Assembly: GCA_023653785.1 (NCBI GenBank)
Contig: JAMKCH010049324.1
Span: 39,600-103,599, forward strand
Length of the DNA: 64,000 nucleotides
Direction: 5' to 3'
Origin: Ophioderma brevispina
Taxonomy: Eukaryota; Echinodermata; Ophiuroidea; Amphilepidida; Ophiodermatidae
This document shows, in pieces, positions 44,628 through 56,956 of this stretch (positions are counted from its first letter, which is position 1; each line of letters opens with the position of its first letter). A program made the translations under genes and the position numbers. Under the pieces are notes generated by a model. That model did not search any database and was not told where the DNA came from. It saw only the letters and a program-made list of their open reading frames with translations.

Positions 44628-44839
44628 CAAGGGGGAGGCAGGTCGCAAAGACAAAGTGTGTATTGGGGTCTCTATCCATCGTTTTCACAAATGTTTAAAA
44701 GCAATTCAATGTTGAAGCGGTTTATTTGCGTTAGGGGTCTCTTGTTTTTACGGGTCAAAAAGGGTATAGCTGCTGTTGGTTTTCTGTAGAAATGTATGAA
44801 AAAATATTATATGTACGTAATATAACGACATACCCAGGA

Positions 44840-45770
44840 CTAGCAAACATTTGTAAGACATCTCAAGTAAAAAAGGTTTGAGTGATTGAATATGTTTGAC
44901 AGCTGACAGGGACCCCTGAAATGGGATTCTTAAGTGCAGCAAATGGTGCCTTAAGGAGAGGGGGCCAAAAGATGTTTGTACAGGGGTCAATTTTTAATTG
45001 ACGCAATCAATGTTGCAAAAGTAACCATGTTATTTTTGTCTAAACCCACAAGGATACAGGAAAGTATAGTTTGTACTATCTACAACTTAAAGTTTAAGAG
45101 TTATAGGCTAAAAACAGCAAAATCATAAAAAGGGTCAATTTAGTTTGTACAAGCATGGGTCAATTTTAAAGTTACTACTCCGATTTAGATAAAAATGGTG
45201 GCAATTATTTGATGGTGTTTCTAGGATTTAAATAAGGAAAGTTTGACTGTCTAAAATGTTTGTTAACCGATGTAGGGGGCCACTAGAAGCTCAATGTCCC
45301 ATTGCATTTCAATTGGGCTTGAACCTTGTGTGTTCCCCTACTTTCTTAAGCCAGCATTTGAGACACTCAAAACTATTACTTATTTTGGTCCTATGAGCTC
45401 TACCAATAATTTGCACCATTTTTTATCCAAACGGAGCAACTAAGATTTGACCCTGGTTACACTTAAATTGACCCTTTCTTATTGATTTTTGTTGTTTCGG
45501 CCTCTAACTCTAAGGCGTTAACAGGTTGTAGATAGTACAAACTATACACTATTCCTGAATCCTTGTAGCTAGACAAATAACATGAATATACTTTCACATG
45601 ATGGATCAATTTAAAAATTTGACCCCTGTACAAACTTTTTGTTTTGCTCCCTCTCTTAAGGACCATTTGTTGCACTTTAGAATTATGTTCAGGGGTCCCA
45701 TTCAGTCTGTCTACATATTTCATCACTCCAACCTTTTGTATTGAGATGTGTTACAAATGTGTGCTAGCTC
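44840..45770. repeat. Large imperfect palindrome, about 930 bp
   Basis: The left arm (44840-45295) and the right arm (45305-45770) are reverse complements nearly throughout. Paired landmarks include CATTTGTAAGACATCTCAA/CATTTGTAACACATCTCAA, GACCCCTGAA, CCTTAAGGAGAGGG/CCTTAAGAGAGGG, TATAGTTTGTACTATCTACA and AAAGGGTCAATTTA. Mismatches are scattered and the central loop is short. Terminal palindromes of this size are typical of fold-back transposons or inverted duplications. Confidence 0.85.
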
Positions 45771-45774
45771 CTGC

Positions 45775-48298
45775 GTTAACAGTTGTTTTTGGGGGAGCAG
45801 TTCGACATTTTCCCTGCCCATTCACAAATATCACATATGCAAGTATACTGGTTACGTCGACTATACTTTGGTCGAAGCTCAGCTCGATTTAATGTGTCTG
45901 TGTAACAAAAAAGTAATTGTTGTATTTACAGTCTAGATAACATGACCTTTTTTCACCCGTTACAACAATTTGTGATTTCAGCTCCAAGGTTACAACTCCA
46001 CTATAAGGTTTGTTTTGATATGCTTGGGTTTACAACGCCTATCATGACGCTGACTCAGATAACTTGAAGGCTGGACGGTCCTTTGGAGTCGGGAGCTAAC
46101 CGTTTGTATCAGAAAGCCTGACCATGAAATGGCGTTCTACCCGACTCCTTCCTCGACTATCAACAGTAGACATAGCAAGCGCCCCGAAAAGAATCAAACC
46201 GATACATAGCTACTTGGTCCATATTTCAAGATTTGTGTTTCCAATAAATGTGTTAAATTTCGTGTTAAAAGCAGGGAAATCTTTAGTAGGTTAATGAGGG
46301 TGCTGAATTAAAAAATAGTTTAAACAGGGGGTCATGGTTTGGAAAGGAGGTTCGGATTTATCAGAAGTCCCATGTTTTAAACAGGGCAATGGTTTGAAAA
46401 GTGTTCGGATTTATCAGAGTACCTGTCATTGTAATTTGTAAAAAATTAGCAAATATGAAACATTATCCCAGGATGAAAGCTTGAGCCCTTTCACCTTGTA
46501 GATATTGCAATTACACCTTTATTGTAACCCTGACTCTTGATGAGTGACCTCAATGTTTACAAACACAAGTTAGCACCTGGTCTATGAACATGGTAGAGGT
46601 GCGAAGATAGAATAGCCCCTACAGTTACCGCATTCAATAGCCTTATCACGCCTGATTGAGTGCGACAGTTAAAAAAGAACAAGACCGGGAAGGTTCTCAC
46701 GAATATTTCAAAATAGAAATTTTTTGTTGCCTAGGTCTGCTCTTTCATTTAACGCCTTGCTTTAAAAAGGCCGTGTAAAATGGCTGAGATAGAATGATTC
46801 GAAAGGACGCCAAAACCAAAAAACAAAGTTGCACTTTAGGAGTTTTAATGGGCATTTCAGTGCACTGCGACACTAACACGCGAAACCATAATCAATATTG
46901 CAAGTAAGCTTGAAACAAACAGGTTCTATATAGATAGAGAGGGCAAAACGTTACGTAATTTTAGAAATTCACCGTCTCGCAGTTTGCGACCACAAAGAAA
47001 ACCTAGAGTACCAAACAATAGAAAAGCAATGGTTGCCTCCGCTTTTCAACTAATGTGGGTGGCCGCTTTGCATATACACTAATCGGTAGTGATACAAATT
47101 AATGTTAGTGTTAGAGGTGGCCAGGTGTAAAAATAGTAACCGGATCATTGTGCTCAAAATACTCTTTTTTCTCATTAATGCCAATGAGCGCGCTTAGGTG
47201 AAAAGATGTATCATGGGGGTTGTCACGGCCAAAGTAGATCGAAAAAAATAAAACAGGCATAACCTACCCTAATCTGATGACTGGTCAAGACGAATGATGG
47301 TGTCATTTCATTCGTTGTGTGGCCATGGGTAGGACAAAATTTAACCACCCAATAGCACCCAACATCAAACAAACTGATATTTTGGCGGATTGTTTGTATC
47401 GACTACATTATTGTGGTATACAAGCACCCAAAAAAACTGATAATTATTCCGTTGACAATATTCAAAATGTCAGCGCCCAGCACGGACGATGGTTTTGAAT
47501 GGCGTTCACCCCCTGCTTTAAAGCGCCCCATTCAGTCTGGAACCCTCTTGGGTAAATCAATACACGCGATTATTGCGTTGTACCGGTGTGAAAGCAGATA
47601 TAGTCCGGGGGAGCCATAGTCGGGGCCCTCCATAGACGATTTTAACGGAATAAAGAGTGAAACTAATGGTGCGAGAAGAGTCAAACTGAAATGCGATTGC
47701 CCTATTGTTCACATTGTTCCGGACTATGAGTATTGCCGGACAATGGTTACTTCTTACACCGGTAGATGTGTCATATAGAAGTCCCATTGATGCATGAGGT
47801 ATTGCCATTCATTCATAGAGAAACAAAAATGCCCGAATTGGCGATGGTACTCTTCACATAGGGGTCCTTCAATTCAGCAGTCCAGGCGATGGCGGCTAAG
47901 CCTCTATCAATACTGCAACTCACCAAAAGAATCACATAGATTCACACACAAACGGACACAAACCACAAACCGTTTAGACGCTTTGATGTGGGTCGGTCAT
48001 GGGTGTTCCCATATAACCCAGATCGCTTCACATCCTCGTCCGTCATTCGTACATACAATAATAATAATCGTTACAGTTGTAGTGGATTCAGTTTCTTCAG
48101 CTCCAATGTTTTTGGAATAAGAATATATTGCCTTTTACATATAAATAAAAAACAGCATTTTCGGTTTCGTCAAGATTTAAGCTTTTACGACGTGTTCCAA
48201 TGACGCGGTCTAAAATAGGATTTCTTGGCCGTCAACCGCCTATCGGTAAGTGGGAACACCAATGGCTTGATGCTATCAGTGCGAGACCACTTAACACT
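45775..48298. other. No gene recognised; one reversed repeat and a two-copy tandem
   Basis: A two-unit tandem (TTTAAACAGGG, ATGGTTTGRAAAG, TTCGGATTTATCAGA) lies at 46318-46425. A short ATG-initiated frame of 51 codons at 47467-47619 follows CAAAATGTC and has Pro/Ser/Asp-rich sequence (MSAPSTDDGFEWRSPPALKR), but it has no recognisable domain or donor. A reversed dispersed repeat lies at 47640-47760. Confidence 0.35.
47640..47760 (-). repeat. Dispersed repeat, reversed copy
   Basis: Read on the minus strand: AGTCCGGAACAATGTGAACA, ATAGGGCAATCG, GACTCTTC and CTTTATTCCGTT, matching 43705-43790 and part of 24870-24950. Confidence 0.65.
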
Positions 48299-48466
48299 CT
48301 GGCCGATATTCACAAATGCGGGTTAACTTTAATCCAGGGTTAAACAAGGTTTAACCCACAATCATGCGATTTAAATTCATGGTATCCTCTATGGGATATT
48401 TAATCCAGGGTTAAAATTTAAACACTGGGTTAAAGTTACCCGGCTTTTGACTGAATACCGGCCCAT
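48299..48466. mobile_element. 168-bp MITE with GGCCGRTATTCA ends
   Basis: The left end TGGCCGATATTCACAAATGC and the reversed right end TGGGCCGGTATTCAGTCAAA lead into matching GGGTTAACTTTAA and GGGTAACTTTAACCCAG inner arms. No coding capacity. Confidence 0.75.
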
Positions 48467-48489
48467 ACAGTAAGGCCCAAAAGGCATAA

Positions 48490-48800
48490 GTTATAACCTG
48501 GAAATAATTGATAACAAAAAAATAAAAAAAGTAAAAAAAATATGAGTAAAAATAACATACTAAAAGTCCCAAAAAACCCCCCGAGAGCTCTCTCCAAAAT
48601 CCAGATGGCGTCCAGAAATGGCCGCCATTTTCTATTTGTAACATAACTTGCCAACAGACAGTTTAAATACAAATATGTCTATATATATGGTTTTAAGGCT
48701 CAAAGAATCTTGAGAGTAAAAAGCTCAAAATATCCAAACGAACATGGCGTCCAAAATGGCAGCATTTGCGATTTTTTAATCATAAACATTTAGTTTTTTA
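48490..48800 (-). repeat. Dispersed repeat with AAAATGGCGTCC monomers, minus copy
   Basis: Contains GAGAGCTCTCTCCAAAATCC, GATGGCGTCC, ATGGCCGCCATTTTC and CATGGCGTCCAAAATGGC. The same features occur reversed at 52850-53265 (GCCATCTTGAATTTTGGAGA and GACTTTTAGTATG), so the two are inverted copies about 4 kb apart. Confidence 0.7.
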
Positions 48801-49900
48801 AGCACAAAGAATCTATAATAGAAGCATCATTTAGAGTGGCCAAGTAGCCCACAACCAATAGGCTTAAAAACTTGACTTGTTCACCTAACGCGTATCAAAT
48901 GAGCCAAAGAACGGTTTTTGCGGTACAATAGCAACTTAAAGTTTTCACCTTCATTATCTGGTGCAGCATTTTCAACACTAATGTCCACCTACGTTGCCAC
49001 AATCTCATCATTACTGACATTTAATAATGTCGTTGCAGTGATGTTGCAAGTTTAACACACAGCATTTACTGTACATTTAGGTGCTAAAAGAATCCAAGGC
49101 GTTTCTTGCAAAATACGCGTCTGTGGTGCACTTACAATAATAGGATTGACTGCCCGCATGATGCCGTATTGAGCAAAGTGTCTGATGTGAATGAGATGTC
49201 TCTTTCTAATGTCGCCATTAGAAACCATTTCCCCATACCCTTTTAGTGGGAGGCAGAGTGCTACCCATCCATTCTTCAACCGTGAGATAAGTGTGTAAAC
49301 TGTGACTGATTGCCTGTTTGTATGTGATGTGTCGATATTCATCACGCTGATTTAGGATAGCTGGCCCTGTAAAATTTAGGAATGATATCCATGTGTATAT
49401 TGTTAATTAAAGTATCCAACAAGTCTCTGAGATCCTAATCACTCACACATAGATTTATAGTCCGTCTGGACATTCTGATTTGCTTTAATTTAATATGTTT
49501 TAATAATATGAGCCTCGTTGTTCGCTTCAAGTCCAAAATACTCAGATGGAGGCCCCGTCTTTAACACGCCTAATAGTTTCATCAGGACATGTGATTCCTC
49601 TTGGGGACTTGAGACCTCCACCGTCAATCTATTGATGTGGCCAATGGTTTGTGGCCTCTCCACAACAATCGCCAGTTGGGATGATGTTACACACCTATCT
49701 TGTGAAGGAAGTGCCCTGTGTACGGCCAATGCCAGTTCTGAGACTGTTAAGGTTGACCATATTATTACCAGTTGATAAGACCCGAATAATAAAAATAGAA
49801 TAAATTTATTCGTGCATTTTCAGCACTGGTGGCTGCATCATTGCAGGGTAGACAGGAAATGTGGAGCCATTATGAAATATGGAGAGATATCACATCCAGG
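48801..49900. other. No gene recognised
   Basis: Minus frames of 97 codons (49052-49345) and 79 codons (49490-49729), plus an 85-codon plus frame overlapping the latter, have no recognisable domain. Nothing else supported. Confidence 0.3.
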
Positions 49901-49919
49901 GAGGTGGGAAGAGTTAAAG

Positions 49920-51540
49920 AGTATTGTTTGGCAACAGTGATTTCGTTGTATATTATTATGGCGAGCTTGCGTAATGTTTGTACAAGTCTTGGCTTGTGAG
50001 TCCAGTGCTCAGACCATTGATCATGATCCAGGATGATCGATAGGGATACGTGACTGCAGTGTCATGGGTTGGGTAGCAAAGTGAGGTGGGGGAATAGGCT
50101 ACCAGGTTCATCATACTTTCTTGGCGAGACTTGGCTCGTCTTGAACTTCCTCCTAAGGATTTTGCAGCGAGATATGTCAGACGAATTGAGGAGCTATGTC
50201 TACGACGTCGCCAAAAGGCCAACCACTAACAAGTCTCATTGCAGCATTCAAAACGACGTCAATCTTATGTGAATGTTGTGTGCCTACAATATGACTCTAT
50301 ACACAAGTGTAAATGCCGTAGTTAGTATGCCAAAGCACAACGTGAAAAGGTCAAAATATGACCCACCCAAACAGTTCCTTAGAGCTTCTGAGCGAAATTG
50401 GCCAGCGACTGCCTTTGGTGCTGAAAGAAAGTAAGACTGCTGTCCATTATGACAACAAGGTACTTTGATGTGGGGTCATGGGACCAGATTTTTCACTGAG
50501 TATGTTAAATTTTTGGCAACAGGCGATTGCTAAGGTGTGAAAAACGAGCTGACGGTCTTGGGTTTGCTGAGTTTAGTTCAAAGGATAATTGGATAGAGTG
50601 ATTAGGTCTTTCTGCACAACATTGTTTCAAAGGCTTCAAAGGAATCAACAGCTATCTTAGTACCGATAATCTGCCATGCCCCCTTTGCAGTGGGGTGCGC
50701 CTAGGATTTTGATTAGCGGGGGGGGGCAGCAGTGTCGGCATCTCAACAACACAAAAAAAGATGGAGCCAGGGGCGAAGCCCTAGGAAAAAATGTTTAGTT
50801 TTATATGTTTCAAATGGGCTTCTGAGGGCCAATCCTTGCCACCGATTTGTAAAATTTACTTGTCGCACATTGACCATTGAACTTAAACCTATACTTTGCA
50901 AAATTCGGCCTCAAAGCGTTCATGACTGATTTTCAAAGTGAACCCCTATCCTCTGCACGCACTTTCCCTTGGCATATCTGAGACGTAACTGTTGAAAAGA
51001 CTGGATGCCAGGGCAGCAGGAACCTGGGGGTTTATTTACCATTCTGAATTTAGCGATTTGTAATGCATGCCATCGATGTCTCCAGGGACGACGAAAGATA
51101 TGCAGTTTTGGATAAGCAGCATTAGGAACTTGAAAAGCTGACATCAGGGAAGATTTGAGTAGCCTTGAGGTAAAGACCTTGATGGCAGACAATATCATAC
51201 GCAGCAGCTTTCTTATGGGAGGCTGTCTCGATGTCATTGACTTAGTCGTGCTCTTTGTCGGTTGTTGATTACATTACCTCTTTGAAATCCAGCTTGGGTG
51301 CAGGGTATAGATTTTCCTCGACCGTATCATTGATCAAACGGAGTATCAGTTCCCAGCAGCCAGCTTTATAGATGTGAGATAGGAGCGGGATACGTCTGAA
51401 ACTCTCTGGATCATTGCTGGTTTATTGGGCTTCAGGATAGCTTTGAAGTAGTCCATCTTGAGGGGATAATTGATGATCCTAAGCAACTAGAGAGGAAGAG
51501 TTGGAGCATCGCACAGCTTCAGGTGCCATATTCTTCAAGT
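49920..51540 (-). mobile_element. Non-LTR retrotransposon remnant, minus strand
   Basis: Read on the minus strand, 51480-51230 gives YFKAILKPNKPA, SVSD..YLTSIKLA and EENLYPAQAGFQRGN, matching the start of LINE RT domains (ILKPGKPxxxPxSFRPISLL and AGFRxGxS). About 51240-50930 continues with degraded RT. About 50270-49950 gives HKIDVVLNAAMRLVSG, the conserved region after RT in these elements (HKVDxxLNxAMRxVSG). Large internal losses and frame changes make it inactive. A G-rich repeat sits within it at about 50700-50790. Confidence 0.65.
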
Positions 51541-51544
51541 ATTA

Positions 51545-52850
51545 AATAGCTATATTCTCTAGTAATTTGAATGGATTAAGTAAAATGAACCCTCGTTATT
51601 CCATTTTTGTTGCACTAAAAAAAAATGTCACAAAAAATTACGCTTGACCTGATGGCAGATAGAAGAATGGCATCCCAAGCCGTCACAGGTATGTAGAAAC
51701 TTTAAATTGCTTTCTAAGTTTCTCTGATTGGCAAGCGAATTCATGACTGTTAAGGATGCTGGGACAAGGTATAATATAGCTGTAGTAGATAATAGTAGTT
51801 CGCTCGATACACCAACATGGAAAAGTTAGTGCCTGTGGGGTGTTGAGAATGATCTGGCTTAAGGGTGGACTGTTGACAAACTCTTAGCTATGTGAGTGGG
51901 ATTCTGGTATAGGTAAAAAAGGCCTAAGGGCACTTAAAGTTCTCTATTGGGATCTTTGTCTATGGCTATCAATGGTGCAAGTTGAATCATTGCGATGTCT
52001 TAAGAAAGGTTTCTACTTAAGTAGAATGTGAGCACAAGGCGAAAAAAAAAAAAAGGAGGAAAAGGTGCAGCCTGAGGCATCATGTGTAGACCCATTTCCT
52101 TTTTTTATTTATCGGGCCTCTGTTGCCAAGATAAGACATCAGGAGGCGACATAGCCTAGATGGACATTACCTTTAGATGGTGGGGCATTGCCTGTCTACG
52201 CTGTATTTTGGAATCCACATCAATGGGAAGACAAAACCCCCAGTGTGAAGTTAATAAAAATTACTAAAATCTGATAACAGTCTTGTTTGCCTAATAAAAG
52301 TTGCAAGTCTCTTGAAAAATGAATAAAAGCCAAATATCAGTGACCAATGATACAACATAGACGTCAGATACATTGGATGAAAGATTTTTCAACAATCGGC
52401 CAGGTATGCAGAGGAGATACTTCAGATTCCTTTTCATCTGGAGTTAGTGCAGGGCCATTGTTGGAAAAGATGGGCTAGCAAACACCCATCATTCGGCAGC
52501 TTTTCTCATTTACTGCAATGTTTAAAAAGTGACGGAGGTGTTCCTATTTCAAAATCGCGAATGAAAAGAAGCACAGTTAAAGGTTAGTACATATTTCATG
52601 ATACATTTGTATAGTAATTATTATCATTCATAATAAGTATATTGTCACTGCCAACGTGGCAAATGGTGCCAAAAGCTTGTCAGCTGGGACAAGCTGGCGG
52701 GACAAGCAGGTTGCCACCAGATAAATAGGCATGGACTCTTATGAGTTTGGGCCTTTCTAATATGATTATTGATTCCCCGCGTACATGAAATCTCATATCT
52801 GTTTAGACACTTTATTTTGTATTTCTAAACATTATGGTTGTAAAGTTAGG
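51545..52850. other. Unassigned; one splice-flanked open frame (52379-52588)
   Basis: From 52379 a frame stays open to 52588 and reads SARYAEEILQIPFHLELVQG, HCWKRWASKHPSFG, KSDGGVPISKSRMKRSTVK, ending at AAAG/GTTAGTA. It has no recognised family and no clear acceptor. A poly-A tract (52043-52054) and otherwise featureless sequence surround it. Confidence 0.25.
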
Positions 52851-53265
52851 ATTAATAAGATAACAAATGTTGGTCTTTTTGAAGCCATCTTGGTTTGTTT
52901 ACCTTTAGTTTTTGGGCACTCTGAAAATGCTTTCATAGATGTCTTTGTTCCCTGACAAAATTTACGTTAGTATTCAATATCATATGAAGTTATGAACAAG
53001 TTAGAAAATGGCGCCATTTTGGACGCCATCTTGGTTTCGGGTACTTGTAAGTTCTGAACTCTGAAAATAATGACTTTCATTAGATCTGTGCCTTAAACAT
53101 ATGTTTGGACCACTTTATTTGTTTTTCCACAACGTCTGGTGCCAAAGATATGATTAAAAATTGGGAAAACGGCGACCATTTTGACCGCCATCTTGAATTT
53201 TGGAGAGAGCTCAACGAGGAATTCGGGGGACTTTTAGTATGCTTTCATGACTATGCTTGGTTTTC
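52850..53265 (+). repeat. Dispersed repeat with GCCATCTTGG monomers, plus copy
   Basis: Three successive blocks carry GCCATCTTGG or GCCATCTTGA, with GGCGCCATTTTGGACGCCAT (53011) and GCGACCATTTTGACCGCCAT (53173). It is reversed relative to 48490-48800. The 92-codon frame at 53105-53383 starts in this repeat and is not a gene. Confidence 0.7.
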
Positions 53266-53524
53266 TTCCAACACGCTCTACGTCTACGGCATTATGGAAG
53301 ATATGACAAATTGGTACAATTTAGATACAAAAAACATACACTGGCATTTTTTGGACCTCTCGAAGTGCATTCGATACGATTGACCCACAACATGCGCCTC
53401 TCTAAACTCGTATCATTACGGTATTCGTGGAAATGCTTCGATTGGTTCAGAGTACCTACGCAATAGTCACCAATTTGTCAGGTTTAATCAGCATAAATAT
53501 TGCTCTCATATGAGACACAAAAGA

Positions 53525-55140
53525 TGCGGTGTCCCCCCCACAGGGCTCGATCCTGATCCTATTGTTTATTTATACCTAAATGATATTGTGACTTCAAGTA
53601 AATATTCTCATTTATCATTTATGCGGATGACACAAATCCACTGGCCTCACATGATAATCTCCGCTCACTAATTAAAAATGTTAAATTACTGAACTTGAAA
53701 ATATTTCCTGGTGAAAAATAAACTATCCCTAATATTGACAAAACCGCTTTAGATGTTATTCAAAAAATAGACACCATACCCGCTTCAGCTATCATGATAA
53801 CATTTTAATCAATATTGACAATTCGCCCATTTTCAAAGGTCCATTATACCAAATTCCTTGGCGTAACATATCGACCGATTCTATGACATGGATTCAACAC
53901 AATATTATATCACACAACCAATTGTTTCAAAATACACTGGAATTCTTTTTAGGACTAAAAAATACACTTCTGGCCCAACACTGTTTCGCTTTACTCCAGC
54001 TTGGTTTTACCACATAGACAATATTGCAACATAATCTGGGCAGATATAATAATCGTACTTACGTCGTATTCATCTCAAACAAAAGAAAATTATCCGCTTA
54101 GGCCACTAACTCTCATTACCTCGCCCATACATCCCCTTGTTTTTAAAAAATCTAATACACTCACGTATATGATATTTTCCCCCACAAATATCAAGTTGCG
54201 CTCTTCATGTTTTAAGTTCAAAATGGTTTGATCCCCAATATCTTTGATGATTATTTTCTGACGTCTAGTGCCATCCATTCTTATCGGTACTAGTCAGTTG
54301 ACCTCTATAGACCTTATAATTTTTTCGTTGTCATGATCTGGCAAGAAACACAATCAAACACAAGGGTCATTAGTTAATTGAGACCATTGAGTCCACAAAT
54401 TTCCGCAATTGCAATACCGTTAAAAACTTTTAAAACGACTACAAACATTTTTCCATCGGGTATCACATATAATACATGAGCAGAGTTTGCGTTAGGCTCC
54501 AATGTGTTTTACATTGCATTTAAGTCGTATTGTTTTTGATGCCTAATTTCTCATTATAATGCCATACCACATACTGGATCTTATCTCATCTTGTCTCGTC
54601 TTGTCTCGTTTTGCACTGTGTAGCTTTGTCTCTTCTGTGGCTACTGTCTTTTCTTGTACTCATGTTTTGAAGGTGCAACGAGAGATTTTGAGGCACCCAA
54701 ATATTGTTCATATTAGTATTTTCATATAGATTAGACCACTATTTAGACTTCTTACCTGTATTTGGCTACAGAAATGTCTTAAAAGAGAGAAAAAAAGGTC
54801 ATTTTGATTTGCCTTATATTCATATAAAACTTAGGCTGAATTTCGGATTTGCTCCTATATTGCTAATTAGATTTTCACAATTTTTGTACCAAAGAACATT
54901 TCTCACTTAATCCTTTCAGATGGGGTTTATTTTTTGATGGAAAGCTTTACATCAGGCAACAAAGCATATTTTGGATTTTTTAGGGACACCTTATATTTGA
55001 AATCTCTCAGTTGCACCTTTTAATTAACTTAAGGGGTGGCCAACATGTACGAGCTTTGGCTCTCTTCTGGCTCCCCCCCACACAATGCTTTTCGGTATCA
55101 TCTTTCTGTGTTTGTTTATTGGTAAATAAACTGAAACTGA
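53525..55140 (+). mobile_element. Non-LTR retrotransposon 3' part, plus strand
   Basis: The element begins within the RT domain and runs to a 3' end with GGTAAATAAACTGAAACTGA (55119-55138). RT landmarks appear in shifting frames and the upstream RT and endonuclease are absent, so it is 5'-truncated, the usual LINE insertion product. The segment after about 54510 is untranslated and includes CTCATCTTGTCTCGTCTTGT-type repeats. Confidence 0.75.
53530..54500 (+). pseudogene. LINE reverse transcriptase C-terminal part, degraded
   Basis: Successive fragments read GVPP-GLDPDPIV (motif B, normally GVPQGSILGPILF), YLNDIVTSSKYSHL, an MRMTQ remnant of the YADD box (ATGCGGATGACACAAATCC, one base out of frame), ENIS/FLVKNKLSL, KFLGVTYRPI-like residues, then HIDNIAT, HLKQKKIIRL and LRSSCFKFKMV. 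The order matches CR1-like LINEs. At least six frame changes are needed to join them. The active-site ADD is readable only after a frame correction. Confidence 0.75.
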
Positions 55141-55334
55141 AATGTTATCTACTCATATTCCCAGACCTATCCTGAACAAAAATCAGCTTGTTAGAAGCGA
55201 TTGTCCAGGTTTTTAACCTATATGATCTAATGCTCTTGGACTATTCTACAACTAGACGCCACATTTTGTGTTTAGCAAACACGGTATATTCGCATGTGGC
55301 ATGCAGAACATGCATGCCACTCAGAACTGCCCCC

Positions 55335-55990
55335 TTAATGACCTTTGAACCCCCATGCCTAGCACAAATTTTTGTGAAAAGGGTCTTAAGTTGGTTCTTA
55401 TACATAAGTCACGTCCTTGCAAAGTTGGGTATATCAGCCTATGCTTTTTTGAAGATTTTTCACATTAAGACGGAATTTCCCCTTTAATGACTTTGGGGGG
55501 GGGGACCCCCAGGTTGTTAGCACAATTGTGGTGAAGGGTCCGCAAGCTCTTTCATAGCATTAGTTACGTGACCTTCTACACTGCATATAGCAAGCTTTTT
55601 TTTTTGAAGAATTTTCACATTAAGAACGCGGAGTTCCCCTTTAATGACCTTTGCCCCATGGTGACACTAATGTAGGTGAAGGGTCCAAGCTGCTTCATAT
55701 GAATGATAAATACGTATCGACCATGCTACTTACATAAAGCAATATATATTGTTTTTGATTTTTTTTCACATTAAGACGCGGAAGTACCCCTTATGACCTT
55801 TGACCTCCTGTTGAGCACAACTTTGGTGGAAGGGTCTCCAGCTCTTTGTGAAGGGTCTTTTTGGGGTCCGTGGTTCATCTGACAACATCTAGGTGGTCAT
55901 AGCATTTATTCTGTGGGCAGCAAGATGCTTTGTAAAGTTTTTCCGACGAGTGCCCCTTTAATCGCCCACTGACCCCTATGAAAGGTCAAA
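55335..55990 (+). repeat. Tandem repeat, about four units of about 150 bp
   Basis: Units share CACATTAAGACGCGGAATTC, CCCTTTAATGACCTTTGACC, CCC, TAGCACAAnTTTGGTGAAGG, GTC, AGCTCTTTCATA. Unit starts are near 55339, 55485, 55642, 55793 and a diverged 55960. No sustained reading frame. Confidence 0.75.
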
Positions 55991-56956
55991 GCTAAAACAT
56001 TACCCCCGTGGTGTAGCTTGGGTCATGGTTTCCGCTGACCGATTTTGGCTATTATGGAAAGCGTTTGGCAGAAGAAGGTAAAAAGCAAAGCCTTCTAGAG
56101 AAGGAGGATAAGGATAAAACTAAAGCACAAGCACAATATTTCGCATGTTAATATATGCGAATATAAAAGTCAAATTGCCTTGGGACCAAACATAAAGCTG
56201 CCCTGCCAAGCCACACGATATTGAGATTGAATTTTTAAACCGTTCACACAGCAAAGTAAATTTCCAACTTACGTGGAATTTTCGTGACTCATCCGAGTGA
56301 CACTTCTTCAGCACTGGTGGCTAGGGCTCGGGTACTTGCTACCGCTATTTGTATCACGTGATCGGACAGAAGCTGCCGAATCACGTGATTCAATGAAAAG
56401 CCATCACGAGTTCACACCTAGTCTCAAGTCCGAACAAAAAGAACGTGGCCCTATAACTAGAAAACAACACTTAGAGTCTGCTGCCTATATTGTGATTTTA
56501 TCCATTTTTCTATCGTGTTTTAAAGCAGTGTGGTAACTTTTTTCCAATTTGAAGTGGGAGTCAACGTTATGAGGAGATCTACAATTTGGCAATAATCAAC
56601 AATGTACAAAAAAGATAGAGGGTGGCTTCAAAATTCAACCACTGGATGCATACGGTTCCTATTGTTAACAACGAAATGTGGTTAAACCGCCACGAACCGG
56701 TAGTCAACCGGCAGTTCAGTTTTGAAGCCGCCCATGCATTTATTATTACTATTGATGTATCCATGGTATAGTTAAAGGGGAATTTCGTGATCCACAGCCT
56801 CGTAACCCCGATTTACCCCAAAAGAAGTTGAAATTTTCATATCATCTGAATCGTTGGCCTGAATAGTGTCCTTGATCTTAGTAAAAATTCGATCTATTCT
56901 GGAAAAAAAATCGTAATTTTGTATTTTGTATATAAACGGACAGAAGTTACAACACA
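55991..56956. other. No gene recognised
   Basis: A 79-codon frame (56297-56536) contains no recognisable domain. CACGTGAT occurs twice (56356, 56382). Nothing else supported. Confidence 0.3.
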
